Source: Planctomycetota bacterium
GTDB taxonomy: Bacteria; Planctomycetota; Phycisphaerae; UBA1845; UTPLA1
Direction: 5' to 3'
DNA length: 11,577 nucleotides
Assembly (NCBI GenBank): GCA_027295245.1
Contig: JAPULF010000013.1
Coordinates: 1-11,577 of the forward strand
In this document: positions 1-8,731 of the stretch, in pieces
Numbering within the stretch: position 1 is the first letter of the stretch
Layout: every line of letters starts with the position of its first letter
Made by a program: the position numbers and the translations under genes
Notes under the pieces: generated by a model
Told to the model about the DNA's origin: nothing
The model's database searches: none
The model's input: only the letters and a program-made list of their open reading frames with translations

Positions 1-1087
1 CGCCGGCGCTGCGACCGCCGTCTCCGACTTCTTTGACCTTGCCGCCGTCCCGAGAGTCCACGAGGACCGTGTTTCGGGCCGGGGCGTCGCCTTGGTTGGC
101 GACTGTGATTTCGAACTTGGCGGGCCGTCCGAGATAACGCATCGCCGGCCCCGTTTTGGTGACGACCAGCGCCGGCTTTCGCACGACGACTTGAGAGCCG
201 GCCTCCGCCCGCAGCCCTTCGTCGCCGGTGGCGACGGCGGTCTTGGAGAACGAACCGGTCTTGGACGCCCGGGCGCTATACGTGAACCGCCTCGACTTGC
301 CGGGACCCAGATCGCCGACGTTGATGGAAATCGCACTTCCGCCCCGTTCCGTGGTCAGGCCGTCCGGCAACTGATCGGTAATCTTGACATTCGTGGCCCG
401 CATGTCGCCGGTATTGCGGACCACGATGTCGTAGGTAATGGGATCGCAGATCATGACCTCCGGAGGGCAGGACTTCTCGAGTTTGATTTCCGGGGCCCCT
501 TCATACCAATGCTTGACCACGAAGACCTTGTGGTGATTCCAATCATAGATTCCGGGGGCATATGCCGTGATGAACGACGTTCCGACCACCGGCGACGTTA
601 TCACGCACCAGGTCTGCCCCGTGGTCAGGTGTACATCGTCGGCCGGATCGTCGTTGCCCAGATCCAGGACGTGATCGAAATTGTTGGTATGCGACACGGC
701 GAAGTGGTTGGTGACCTTGTATCCCCGGCTGGCGCGCCATCCGCTTTCGTCAACTTCGACGATATCGCCGACCCCGCCTTCGGCCAGCATCCATTCGACG
801 CGACGATTCGGAAGCGGTTTTCCGTCGGCATCCCGGACCGTGGCCACGAGCACGTGCTGCGTGCGAATGGGGTTCTTGTCTTCCTTGGGGAACACTTCGA
901 GTTTGACGGCAAACGGGTCCCAATTCGTGTAGTAGCCCCCCTCCGGCGGCTTCGGGTGCGATTGCACAGTGTCACCACTCGCGGCCCAGGTCGCCGAATG
1001 CGGCATGTGGTTCCGGCACCCCATCAAGGCTGTCGTCAAAATCAGTGCGGCCAGAAGCCGAGTCTGTGTTTTCGCGTGAACTGTCAT
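1..1087 (-). CDS. DUF11-repeat lipoprotein with Big-1-like domain (partial, C-terminus off window)
   Basis: The minus strand is open from an ATG at 1087 to the window edge, giving 362 residues with no stop. Residues 1-24 are a lipoprotein signal: basic start, hydrophobic stretch LLAALILTTALM, lipobox LMGC with Cys24. Residues about 57-115 look like a bacterial Ig/Big-1 domain (VATVRDADGKPLPNRRVEW). Residues about 205-300 are a DUF11 repeat (ITYDIVVRNTGDM, then TDQLPDGL), and a second repeat starts near 305 (LVVTKTGPAMRYLGRPAKF). DUF11 modules are extracytoplasmic beta-sandwiches common in planctomycete surface proteins, so an envelope-anchored structural or adhesive role is likely; no enzymatic residues are visible. 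A GGAGGG Shine-Dalgarno at 1098-1093 with 5-nt spacing fixes the start. The ATG overlaps the stop of the preceding gene as ATGA, implying translational coupling. The number of further repeats is unknown. Confidence 0.85.
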   Translation of the reverse strand, partial: MTVHAKTQTRLLAALILTTALMGCRNHMPHSATWAASGDTVQSHPKPPEGGYYTNWDPFAVKLEVFPKEDKNPIRTQHVLVATVRDADGKPLPNRRVEWMLAEGGVGDIVEVDESGWRASRGYKVTNHFAVSHTNNFDHVLDLGNDDPADDVHLTTGQTWCVITSPVVGTSFITAYAPGIYDWNHHKVFVVKHWYEGAPEIKLEKSCPPEVMICDPITYDIVVRNTGDMRATNVKITDQLPDGLTTERGGSAISINVGDLGPGKSRRFTYSARASKTGSFSKTAVATGDEGLRAEAGSQVVVRKPALVVTKTGPAMRYLGRPAKFEITVANQGDAPARNTVLVDSRDGGKVKEVGDGGRSAG

Positions 1088-1878
1088 GGATTCCCTCCAG
1101 TTTGCCGTGGTCTGCTTTCCCTATCAACGAATGCGACTCCATCGCGGAGTCGCGGGACAATCTGTCTCCAATCGGAATGAACCGGCGTTGGAAGCCCGTC
1201 AGGAAGTGAAACCCGCGGGGAATCGCCGGCCGAAACAACTTTTGGCTGCGTCCCGTCATCGGCCCTTGCATCGCCGCGAACCCCAGGGGCGGATACGGGC
1301 GTAGCGGACGGCTCTTGATGCCCGGCGTCCGGGCTGCGCGGCGCAGTGGATATTTCTTCGGCCTGCTCCTCCGGCGTCGACTTCGGCTCAGGCCGACTGT
1401 CACTGCGCTGATAGGGCAGCCGCATGCGATGCCAGGCCAGGCGCGTCTGATCGGGAAGATAGACGCCCATCTGGGCATACACGGGGAGCGCGGAGGGCTC
1501 GACCTTCAATTCAGATGCCGGTAACCGGACCGCGATGACCTGCTCCGAATCCGGAGTCGGCCGGACGATCAGCGTCCGGCCGCACGAAACATTGCCACTG
1601 GCGTCCTGAAAGGCGCCGTTGTCGGATTTGATGGGCCGGCGGTCCGATCCGAATATGACGATGTTGTAAACAAGCTGTTGACCGTCCAACCCAAGGGCCG
1701 TGAACGATGACGAAAAAGCCAGGGCTTCAAGATGGCCGTTGCTCGTGACGCGCCTGCACTTCGATTTGACGAATCTGACTTGGCGCTGTTCGCCGGAGGA
1801 CTGAGCGCAGCCGCCTAACGCAATGCAGAAAAGACATCCCCATCGAACCGATTTGTGCGGCACTTCGTTACCCATCAT
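1084..1878 (-). CDS. Putative lipoprotein of unknown function with Pro-rich C-terminal tail
   Basis: The frame is open from 1914 to a TGA at 1086-1084. I place the start at the ATG at 1878 (264 residues), because it puts the lipobox cysteine (IALGGC) at residue 24; starting at 1914 would give an over-long signal containing an acidic residue. The ATG at 1875 and a GTG at 1863 are alternatives, and none has a strong Shine-Dalgarno. Counting from 1878, residues about 35-157 look like a folded beta-rich domain (LVYNIVIFGSDRRPI, VIAVRLPASELKV, QMGVYLPDQTRLAWHRMRLPY). Residues about 160-235 are a low-complexity linker rich in Pro, Glu, Ser and Ala. I do not recognise the family. It is the first gene of a two-gene unit, overlaps the DUF11 lipoprotein by 4 nt, and is preceded by a good promoter, so both products probably act together at the outer or cytoplasmic membrane. 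Confidence 0.75.
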   Translation of the reverse strand: MMGNEVPHKSVRWGCLFCIALGGCAQSSGEQRQVRFVKSKCRRVTSNGHLEALAFSSSFTALGLDGQQLVYNIVIFGSDRRPIKSDNGAFQDASGNVSCGRTLIVRPTPDSEQVIAVRLPASELKVEPSALPVYAQMGVYLPDQTRLAWHRMRLPYQRSDSRPEPKSTPEEQAEEISTAPRSPDAGHQEPSATPVSAPGVRGDARADDGTQPKVVSAGDSPRVSLPDGLPTPVHSDWRQIVPRLRDGVAFVDRESRPRQTGGNP

Positions 1879-2025
1879 CGATGTCAATACCGCCCGGGCC
1901 GCGGGCGGATTCATCTTTGGATTGAACTGGCGGGTGCGAAGGCCGCGTTCGATCTCGGTAGGACATTACCCTTGTGGTAGTGTCTATCGAGCGATCGAAG
2001 CTAACTCTTCTTTCCCCTCGCACCG

Positions 2026-2057
2026 CCGACATGTCGGTCACGTGTGACGGCCGACAT
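2026..2057. promoter_or_regulatory. Palindromic operator-like cluster just downstream of the predicted start site
   Basis: CCGACATGTCGG (2026-2037) is a perfect 12-bp palindrome. It abuts GTCAC-GT-GTGAC (2037-2048), a second dyad. GCCGACAT occurs at 2025-2032 and again at 2050-2057, so TGTCGG (2032-2037) and CCGACA (2051-2056) also face each other. The cluster would cover about +3 to +34 of the transcript from the promoter at 2066-2094. It could be a repressor site or a 5' leader stem-loop. Confidence 0.45.
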
Positions 2058-2065
2058 TCGCGCCG

Positions 2066-2094
2066 ATAATAACTCAAACGCGGTTTCACTACAA
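2066..2094 (-). promoter_or_regulatory. Sigma-70-type promoter for the lipoprotein pair
   Basis: On the minus strand TTGTAG (2094-2089, 4 of 6 consensus) is followed by exactly 17 nt and then TATTAT (2071-2066, 5 of 6). The predicted start of transcription is near 2059. That leaves a leader of about 180 nt before the ATG at 1878. It stands out as AT-rich sequence in a GC-rich context and is correctly oriented for the downstream genes. Confidence 0.55.
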
Positions 2095-2266
2095 CGTATG
2101 GATGGACAAAATGTTGCGCTCGAACCGTGCGCGGTATACCCGTGTTAAGTGTCCGATAACCAATAGCGGCGGTCAGGCGGATTGCAGCAGGCGGCGCAAC
2201 ATGTGATCGCGAATTGAAAATGTTGACGCGGCCGAATTCACAGCGGCGTGTGTTACGCGTTTGGCA

Positions 2267-2719
2267 CTATCGACTTGTAAGGTCGGCGGCAATTAACACC
2301 CTAAGCAGACCATCGGTGTCTGATTGCGAATAGGATCCGACGTCGAAGCTATCCAAGTCGAGTACCCCCCAGCAGCGGCCGTCCGGTTCGAACAGGGGTA
2401 TCACCACCTCCGAACGATCGCGCGGATCGCACGCGACGTAGTTCTCGCCGAGGTCGGCGACGTCCGCGACCACCAGCGGGCTACCGTTGCGAAACGCCTG
2501 TCCGCAGGCGCCGTGCAGGCCGATCGGGCTGCAGGCCGGCTTGTCGCGGCGCGGACCCAACACCAGCTCATCTCGCCCCTCATGCAGGTAGAATCCCACC
2601 CAAGACACGCCGGTCGGGTGCAAGGCGTCCCACAGCAGGTCAACAACGGCCTGCATGCGCGTGGACCGGTCACCCGTACGCGGTGCGGCGGCTTCGAGTT
2701 CATCGTAGTCTCGCGTCAC
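2267..2719 (-). CDS. msrC: Free methionine-(R)-sulfoxide reductase (fRMsr, GAF domain)
   Basis: This is a 150-residue single GAF domain resembling E. coli YebR/MsrC (165 aa), which reduces free methionine-R-sulfoxide in the cytoplasm. The family's three functional cysteines are all present: Cys63 (KPACSP), Cys72 (GACG) and Cys97 (VACDPRDRSE). WVGFYL (40-45), ELVLGP (51-56) and the GVLDLDS strand (118-124) also match. The spacing between the first two cysteines is one residue shorter than in E. coli. The open frame extends to 2962, but that would overlap the divergent VOC gene and add arginine-rich filler. The GTG at 2719 places GFYL as far from the N-terminus as in E. coli; the ATG at 2806 (179 aa) is the alternative. 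No good Shine-Dalgarno supports either. The stop is TAG at 2269-2267. Confidence 0.85.
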   Translation of the reverse strand: MTRDYDELEAAAPRTGDRSTRMQAVVDLLWDALHPTGVSWVGFYLHEGRDELVLGPRRDKPACSPIGLHGACGQAFRNGSPLVVADVADLGENYVACDPRDRSEVVIPLFEPDGRCWGVLDLDSFDVGSYSQSDTDGLLRVLIAADLTSR

Positions 2720-2817
2720 GCCACCAATTTCACGGATACCGGGCTCGTTATCAAGTTTTTTTGGGTTGGGCCTTCGAGGCTCGCGAACAGGCCCGCGAAC
2801 GCACATAATCGGCGGCC

Positions 2818-3207
2818 ATGAAATGCACCCACGTCGCATTGCAAGTCCGCGATATCGACGCCTCCATTGGATTCTACCGACGCTATTGCGATATGCAGGT
2901 GGTTCACGAACGCGAAGAGGAAGGCATCCGTGTCGCCTGGCTCGGTTGGGGCGAGGATCCACCCAAATTCGTCATTGTGCTGTTGCAAAAAGAATACCCG
3001 ACGAACACCCAGCCGCCGTGGCAACACCTGGGTATCTCGGTCGACAGCCGCGACGAAGTCGATGCCGCCCACGCCAAGTCACAGGCCGACGGAATCTCCG
3101 GGGCGTGGCCGCCGGCCGAGGGCGGGCCCGTCGTGGGCTACTTTTGCGGGGTTCCGGACCCCGACGGAAACGTGGTCGAGTTTTCGTTCGGTCAGCGAAT
3201 CGGATAA
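2818..3207 (+). CDS. VOC-family (glyoxalase/bleomycin-resistance fold) protein
   Basis: This is a compact 129-residue protein with the two beta-alpha-beta-beta-beta modules of the vicinal oxygen chelate superfamily. The first module begins THVALQVRDIDASIGFY (4-20) and the second QHLGISVDSRDEVDAAH (69-85). The closing motif is PDPDGNVVEF (113-122). Likely metal ligands are His5, His70 and Glu121, with Gln57 near the position of the fourth; together these resemble glyoxalase I more than the resistance proteins. The substrate cannot be read from sequence: lactoylglutathione-type hemithioacetal, or another small metabolite. It starts at the ATG that opens the fold and ends 15 nt before the glycosyltransferase, with which it is probably co-transcribed. 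It diverges from the methionine sulfoxide reductase across about 98 bp. Confidence 0.85.
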   Translation: MKCTHVALQVRDIDASIGFYRRYCDMQVVHEREEEGIRVAWLGWGEDPPKFVIVLLQKEYPTNTQPPWQHLGISVDSRDEVDAAHAKSQADGISGAWPPAEGGPVVGYFCGVPDPDGNVVEFSFGQRIG

Positions 3208-3222
3208 CGCGAAAAACATACG

Positions 3223-4380
3223 ATGCGCATCCTCGCACTCGAACCCTACTACGGCGGAAGCCACAAGGCCTTTCTCGATGGATGGATCGCGCGAAGCCGG
3301 CATGCGTGGACGGTCCTCGGACTACCGGCCTACAAATGGAAATGGAGGATGCGGCACGGGGCCGTGTCTCTGGCCGGTCAGGTTCGCGATGCGAAAGATG
3401 CAGATTGCGCGTGGGACGCGCTGGTCTGCTCGGACATGCTGAACCTCGCCGAGTTCCTGGGACTGGCCCCGGAACCGATCCGCCGAATTCCGTCGATCGC
3501 CTATTTCCACGAGAACCAATTGACGTACCCGGTCCGGCGCGAAAGCGAACGCGATCTACACTTCGCCTTCACGAACATGACGACGGCCCTCGCGGCGACC
3601 GCCGTTTGGTTCAACTCCGCGTTTCATCGCGGCGCATTTCTCGACGCCCTGACCGGCTTCCTGCAACGAATGCCCGATCATCAACCGCTCGACGCGGTCG
3701 AGCGAATACGGGCGAAGTCGTCCGTGCATTCACCGGGGGTCGACGAATTTCCGTTGCGCGGCCCTCGGCGGCCCGGCCCGTTGCGCATCTTGTGGGCCGC
3801 AAGATGGGAGCATGACAAGAACCCCGAGGATTTCTTCAAGGCCCTCGCACTCCTCGAAGCCCGAGGATTCGATTTTCGCGTCAGCGTGATCGGAGAGCGG
3901 TTCAGCGAAACGCCCGTCGTATTCGAAGAGGCCCGACGCAGATTCGCCGACCGCATCGACCGGTGGGGATTTCAAGAGAGTCGCGAAGAATACGAAGCGT
4001 CGCTGAAAGATGCCGATGTCGTGGTCTCGACCGCCGGCCACGAGTTCTTCGGCCTCAGCGTCGTCGAGGCCATCGCGGCCGGGTGTCGCCCATTGCTGCC
4101 CGACAGACTCTCCTACCCGGAGATATTGGGCGAAGCCGCCGGGGCGTACTTGTACGGAAACTCGCCGGAAGCGCTGGCCGATGCCGTTTCCAAGCAGGCG
4201 CAAGTACTGTCGGCAGGCCCGACTCCAGCGGCCGAATCGGCCTTGCCGATGAAGGTCGTTGCACGATACCTATGGAAAACCGTCGCGCCCGCATTGGATC
4301 GCGAACTCGAAGAACTCGTCGATCACTGCGCGGCCGGTTCGCGCGCCTCCACTGGGGACCGAGACGGGCAACGTCAGTGA
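3223..4380 (+). CDS. Glycosyltransferase, tRNA-queuosine mannosyltransferase-like (GTDC1/QTMAN family, DUF3524)
   Basis: This 385-residue GT-B protein opens with the DUF3524 signature LALEPYYGGSHKAFLDGW (4-21), followed by YFHENQLTYP (94-103) and FNSAFHRGAFL (130-140). The C-terminal half carries the hallmark ILWAARWEHDKNPEDFF (189-205), then VVVSTAGHEFFGLSVVEA (266-283; the EFFGxxxxE donor-site motif) and LSYPEILGE (296-304). These match human GTDC1, which attaches mannose to queuosine at position 34 of cytosolic tRNA-Asp. Family membership is clear; that this bacterial enzyme acts on queuosine tRNA is an inference. The C-terminus (about 367-385) is charged and probably disordered. There is no signal peptide or membrane segment, fitting a cytoplasmic enzyme. 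It follows the VOC gene by 15 nt and meets the next minus-strand gene tail to tail with a 26-nt gap. Confidence 0.85.
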   Translation: MRILALEPYYGGSHKAFLDGWIARSRHAWTVLGLPAYKWKWRMRHGAVSLAGQVRDAKDADCAWDALVCSDMLNLAEFLGLAPEPIRRIPSIAYFHENQLTYPVRRESERDLHFAFTNMTTALAATAVWFNSAFHRGAFLDALTGFLQRMPDHQPLDAVERIRAKSSVHSPGVDEFPLRGPRRPGPLRILWAARWEHDKNPEDFFKALALLEARGFDFRVSVIGERFSETPVVFEEARRRFADRIDRWGFQESREEYEASLKDADVVVSTAGHEFFGLSVVEAIAAGCRPLLPDRLSYPEILGEAAGAYLYGNSPEALADAVSKQAQVLSAGPTPAAESALPMKVVARYLWKTVAPALDRELEELVDHCAAGSRASTGDRDGQRQ

Positions 4381-4406
4381 GCCTCGGACGGCCGGAACCG
4401 ACGGAA

Positions 4407-4901
4407 CTACCGAAAACTCGTCATGGCTTTTCGAAGCTTGTCCATGTCCTTTGCGAGTTCGCTTGCCGGGCCGGTCGCCTCGACGGTGTATATTCTCGAG
4501 GGCGTTACGTACAGCGCGACCAGATAGGTCGTCTTGGCTTGTCCTTCGCCGGACTCGAAATTGAAGAGAACACCCTCTTGGCCTATCTTCCCTTTGATGG
4601 GCTCGGACGACGCAAGCTGCATGCCGTCGACATCCACCTTCTGATAGGCGACCGCCTGTGCCCAAAAATCGAGACCGGCGTCGCGGTCCGCGTTCGTACG
4701 TGAACTCAGGGCAATCACGTTCCCGCGGGCCGAGACTGCCTTGAGATCGTACTCGGGCGATTTGCGGACCTTGATGTAGCCCTCCGGCGGGTCGATGGTG
4801 GCACAGCCGGAGGAAAGACCGACGAAAACCGTCAGGGCCAGGGGACCATAACCGGTTCGGCGAAGAGTGATGTTCTTTTTCATCGATTGAGTCAAGTTCA
4901 T
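4407..4901 (-). CDS. Small putative lipoprotein of unknown function
   Basis: This 164-residue protein has a lipoprotein signal: basic residues KKNITLRR (8-15), hydrophobic LALTVFVGL (21-29) and lipobox SSGC with Cys33. The mature part is a single small domain of about 130 residues with alternating strands (VLFNF, YLVALYV, RIYTVEATG) and a closing helix ending in MTSFR. The pattern loosely recalls PsbP/Mog1-like folds, where a Y-V-rich sheet is followed by an S-F ending, but this is weak and I do not name a family. The ATG at 4901 is chosen because the Shine-Dalgarno TAAGGAG (4916-4910) lies 8 nt upstream; an ATG at 4883 would shorten the signal. It follows the DUF4349 lipoprotein by 12 nt and is almost certainly in the same operon, so it probably works in the same membrane compartment. 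Confidence 0.8.
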   Translation of the reverse strand: MNLTQSMKKNITLRRTGYGPLALTVFVGLSSGCATIDPPEGYIKVRKSPEYDLKAVSARGNVIALSSRTNADRDAGLDFWAQAVAYQKVDVDGMQLASSEPIKGKIGQEGVLFNFESGEGQAKTTYLVALYVTPSRIYTVEATGPASELAKDMDKLRKAMTSFR

Positions 4902-4909
4902 CGCGACGT

Positions 4910-4916
4910 CTCCTTA
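4910..4916 (-). promoter_or_regulatory. Shine-Dalgarno merged with the upstream stop codon
   Basis: On the minus strand the string TAAGGAG contains both the TAA stop of the DUF4349 gene (4916-4914) and the AAGGAG ribosome-binding site for the following lipoprotein, whose ATG is at 4901. A ribosome ending the first gene sits on the binding site of the second, which suggests coupled translation. Confidence 0.8.
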
Positions 4917-5771
4917 CCAGTCGTTTCGGGCCAATCGTTGCGGATCCAATTCTCGCAGCCACAGGAACGGTAGCTTCATGATCTGTTGGGTCGGCGGTGT
5001 TCGGTAGACCCGCTCAAAGCTCGCAAGGATCGTGCTGTAGGCCACGCGGTTATTGATCAGTTTGAGCTTGGCCAGGAGGCGCTCGATCTCCTCGCCGACC
5101 CGCTTCAGTTCCTTCTCAACCTCCAGGGCCGCCTTGACGTCCTCAGCCCTGTCCAGCAGGGCCCTCAGTCGCTCGCGAACGGCCTTGGCGTTTTTCAGCC
5201 TGGCCTCTAGGTCGACGTACTCCTCGGTGACATCCGCAGCATCCAACTGGCGCGCGACCACGCGGCCCAGGTCCTCCATGCGCGAGACCGCCTCCCGATA
5301 GTGCGCAACCGGAATGCGAATGGTGATGCTCTCGCTTCGAATCTCCTGTACGTATCCCCCGAATTCCGCCGCAAACGCTTCGGCCCGCTTGATTGCCTTG
5401 TCGATTTCCTTGACGACGATGCGCAATCCGGCGTTGTAGATGACAATGCGCTTGCCCTGCGGCGTCGCCGGATCCACGGAGTGGTCGGCGACCAGTCGAG
5501 CCGGGGACGACTCTTCGTCTTGCGTGTTTCCCGGGGCCTCGAGATCGAGTTTGTTACTGAGAACGGGTATTGATCCACGTCTCGGCACACGTACAGCCGC
5601 CTCGCGGTCGGCTGCCGCGCGGTCCACTGGCGAGAACCCGCGTGGCGTGGCTCGCTCGCGAGGGCTGCCCCACCCCGGTGCCGCCATGCTGCAACCGGCA
5701 ATGAACGACAATACGGACACCGCCATCAGGGCCGACACGCACCCAGTCCTGAGTATTTTGCGCCATAGCAT
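4914..5771 (-). CDS. DUF4349-domain lipoprotein
   Basis: This 285-residue envelope protein begins with a lipoprotein signal (basic WRKILRTG, hydrophobic VSALMAVSVLSFI, lipobox IAGC with Cys27), followed by a flexible stretch to about residue 105. The DUF4349 domain spans about 107-256: RIVIYNAGLRIVV, FGGYVQEI, ITIRIPVAHY, then the signature DVTEEYVDLEARLKN (180-194) and a charged helical coiled-coil (about 187-236). Most DUF4349 proteins I know of end in a transmembrane helix. This one ends in a short polar tail (REL through NDW) and instead carries an N-terminal lipid anchor. The role is unknown. I prefer the ATG at 5771, which has AGAGG 8 nt upstream; the in-frame GTG at 5780 directly abuts that site, with no room for normal spacing. 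It is the first gene of a pair with the small lipoprotein. Confidence 0.88.
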   Translation of the reverse strand: MLWRKILRTGCVSALMAVSVLSFIAGCSMAAPGWGSPRERATPRGFSPVDRAAADREAAVRVPRRGSIPVLSNKLDLEAPGNTQDEESSPARLVADHSVDPATPQGKRIVIYNAGLRIVVKEIDKAIKRAEAFAAEFGGYVQEIRSESITIRIPVAHYREAVSRMEDLGRVVARQLDAADVTEEYVDLEARLKNAKAVRERLRALLDRAEDVKAALEVEKELKRVGEEIERLLAKLKLINNRVAYSTILASFERVYRTPPTQQIMKLPFLWLRELDPQRLARNDW

Positions 5772-6025
5772 TTGTGCCACCTCTTGACCGATTCAATACC
5801 GCCGAGGCACTGCGCCTGGGCTACGTGAGTCGTCCCGGTTGAAGTCGGCTCCGTCGTCGTCGCGCAACGCCGACAGGCCCGAAGTGTTTGTTTCGAGCGC
5901 CGATTCCACGCAAGTTAAGCGCCCGACGGCCGGCTCAGGTTCAATTCGGGGCAAGAATTTCTTCCGGTCGGCGCGGCGAGTATCCAATTAACGGGTGGAG
6001 GTGCCTAGAGACGGGGCGGAATCCA

Positions 6026-7558
<1,533 letters not shown>

Positions 7559-7572
7559 CGTGATCGCCGCCC

Positions 7573-8670
7573 CTACTTACCCTTCGCGAAGAAGGTCTTG
7601 ATCGAATCGTAGATGTCGTCCTTGGTGTTCACTCGGCTGGTGATGACGTTTTCCACGTCGTCGAGGTGCTCGTGAACGACATTGATGAAATTACCGCTGC
7701 CGTAGGCGCTGGCCACCTGGCAATAGCCGAACATGTTTATGTTCGGCAAGACGTTCTCGCGCATCAGGCGGCAGCACTCCCGCGAATCGGACTCGCTTGA
7801 ATTATCGCCGTCCGAGAAATGAAACACGTAGATGTTCCACTCGGCCGGGTTGTAATGTGTTTCCAGAAGTTGGCGGCAGAGCTTGAAGGCGCTGGAGATT
7901 TTCGTTCCGCCGTCCTCGCGAAGATGATAAAAGGCGTTGCGATCGACCTCGGCGGCTCGAACGTCGTGAACGATGTACCGGCTGTCGATGCCCTCGTAGT
8001 TCCGGCGCAACCACGCATCGATCCAAAACGCCTCGAGCCGCACCAGCTCCTTCTGCTCGTCTCCCATCGATCCGGATACGTCCATCATGTACACGATCAC
8101 GGCGTTCGATTGCGGTTTCAGGACCGTCTTCCAGCTTCGATAGCGTCGGTCCGCCCGGATCGGAACGATGCACGGATTGTCAGGATCGTAACTTCCGGCT
8201 ATCAACTGCCGCCGCAGGGCCGCCCGATAGGTCCGCTTGAAGTGCCGCAACGATTCCGGCCCGGAGCTGCGAACACCGCTGTAGCGGTCCTTTTCGGATG
8301 TGATCGCGTGTTTGCCCTTCGGCTCTATGCGTGGAAGCTGGAGCTCCTCACCGAGGATGTCGGCCAATTCGTCGAGCGAAACCTCGACCTCCATGATGTG
8401 CGAGCCCGGGGCGGTGCCGCCCGGTCCCTGATCCGACCCGTCCTCCACCTTGTCGCCGGCTTTCCCGTCGCCGGCCCCGACGCCGCCGTCGTCGTTGTTG
8501 CCGTATCGGAACCGCGGAATCTCGATGCCACGCACCGGAATGCTGATCAGGTGCTTGCCTTCCTTGCCGATCAACTCGCCGCGCGTGATGAACCGACGCA
8601 AGTCGTCGCGGATTCGGCCCTTGACGATCTGTCGAAATCGTTGATGGTCCTTGTCGATCTTCGAATACAT
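7573..8670 (-). CDS. yhbH: DUF444 family protein with von Willebrand A domain (YeaH/YhbH)
   Basis: This 365-residue protein has the DUF444 layout: an N-terminal helical part ([21 protein letters not shown], about 7-27), a glycine-rich linker (57-90), and a von Willebrand A-like domain with an intact MIDAS. The MIDAS motif DVSGSM is at 197-202, with Thr256 (GGTKIS) and the SDGDN block (286-290) as further metal-site candidates. YeaH/YhbH proteins work with PrkA-type kinases and SpoVR in starvation and stationary-phase responses; the biochemical role is unresolved. The frame is open to 8739, but the ATG at 8670 begins the conserved [12 protein letters not shown] start and the extra 23 residues match nothing. 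No strong Shine-Dalgarno precedes it. It ends 14 nt before SpoVR. The prkA gene usually placed upstream is absent from the 893 bp before this gene. Confidence 0.93.
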   Translation of the reverse strand: MYSKIDKDHQRFRQIVKGRIRDDLRRFITRGELIGKEGKHLISIPVRGIEIPRFRYGNNDDGGVGAGDGKAGDKVEDGSDQGPGGTAPGSHIMEVEVSLDELADILGEELQLPRIEPKGKHAITSEKDRYSGVRSSGPESLRHFKRTYRAALRRQLIAGSYDPDNPCIVPIRADRRYRSWKTVLKPQSNAVIVYMMDVSGSMGDEQKELVRLEAFWIDAWLRRNYEGIDSRYIVHDVRAAEVDRNAFYHLREDGGTKISSAFKLCRQLLETHYNPAEWNIYVFHFSDGDNSSESDSRECCRLMRENVLPNINMFGYCQVASAYGSGNFINVVHEHLDDVENVITSRVNTKDDIYDSIKTFFAKGK

Positions 8671-8731
8671 ATCAGCACGCGTTCCGTCGGTGGCCCTGCA
8701 GCATGAATCGGCGGCCTGAAGTATTATTTCG

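Larger units (their letters stand above)
1879..2266. other. Intergenic region upstream of the lipoprotein pair
   Basis: This stretch of about 390 nt has no convincing gene; its short open frames lack family resemblance and good start signals. It holds the promoter and palindromes listed separately, plus a loose inverted repeat GCGCAACAT / ATGTTGACGC at 2194-2202 and 2220-2229 (one bulged base). The inverted repeat lies just past the methionine sulfoxide reductase stop but has no T-run, so it is not a clear terminator. Confidence 0.6.

Noticed and set aside
92..1180. A 362-codon open frame on the plus strand
   Set aside because: It is antisense to the DUF11 lipoprotein, whose minus-strand reading shows a lipobox, Big-1-like and DUF11 motifs and a good ribosome-binding site. 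The plus reading is arginine-rich and matches nothing.
2751..2762. T-run (7 T) that might mark a plus-strand terminator
   Set aside because: The preceding stem is only about 4 bp, and there is no plus-strand gene upstream to terminate.
2803..2808. CATAAT as a -10 box for the VOC gene
   Set aside because: There is no -35 at normal spacing, and it lies only about 10 nt from the ATG, which would require a near-leaderless transcript.
2720..2962. N-terminal extension of the methionine sulfoxide reductase
   Set aside because: The extension would overlap the divergent VOC gene and is arginine-rich filler not found in the family.
5981..6010. TAGGCA-17-GATACT as a promoter for the DUF4349 gene
   Set aside because: Each box matches consensus at only 4 of 6 positions, which is common by chance in 250 nt.
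7819..8706. A 295-codon open frame on the plus strand
   Set aside because: It is antisense to the well-supported DUF444 gene.
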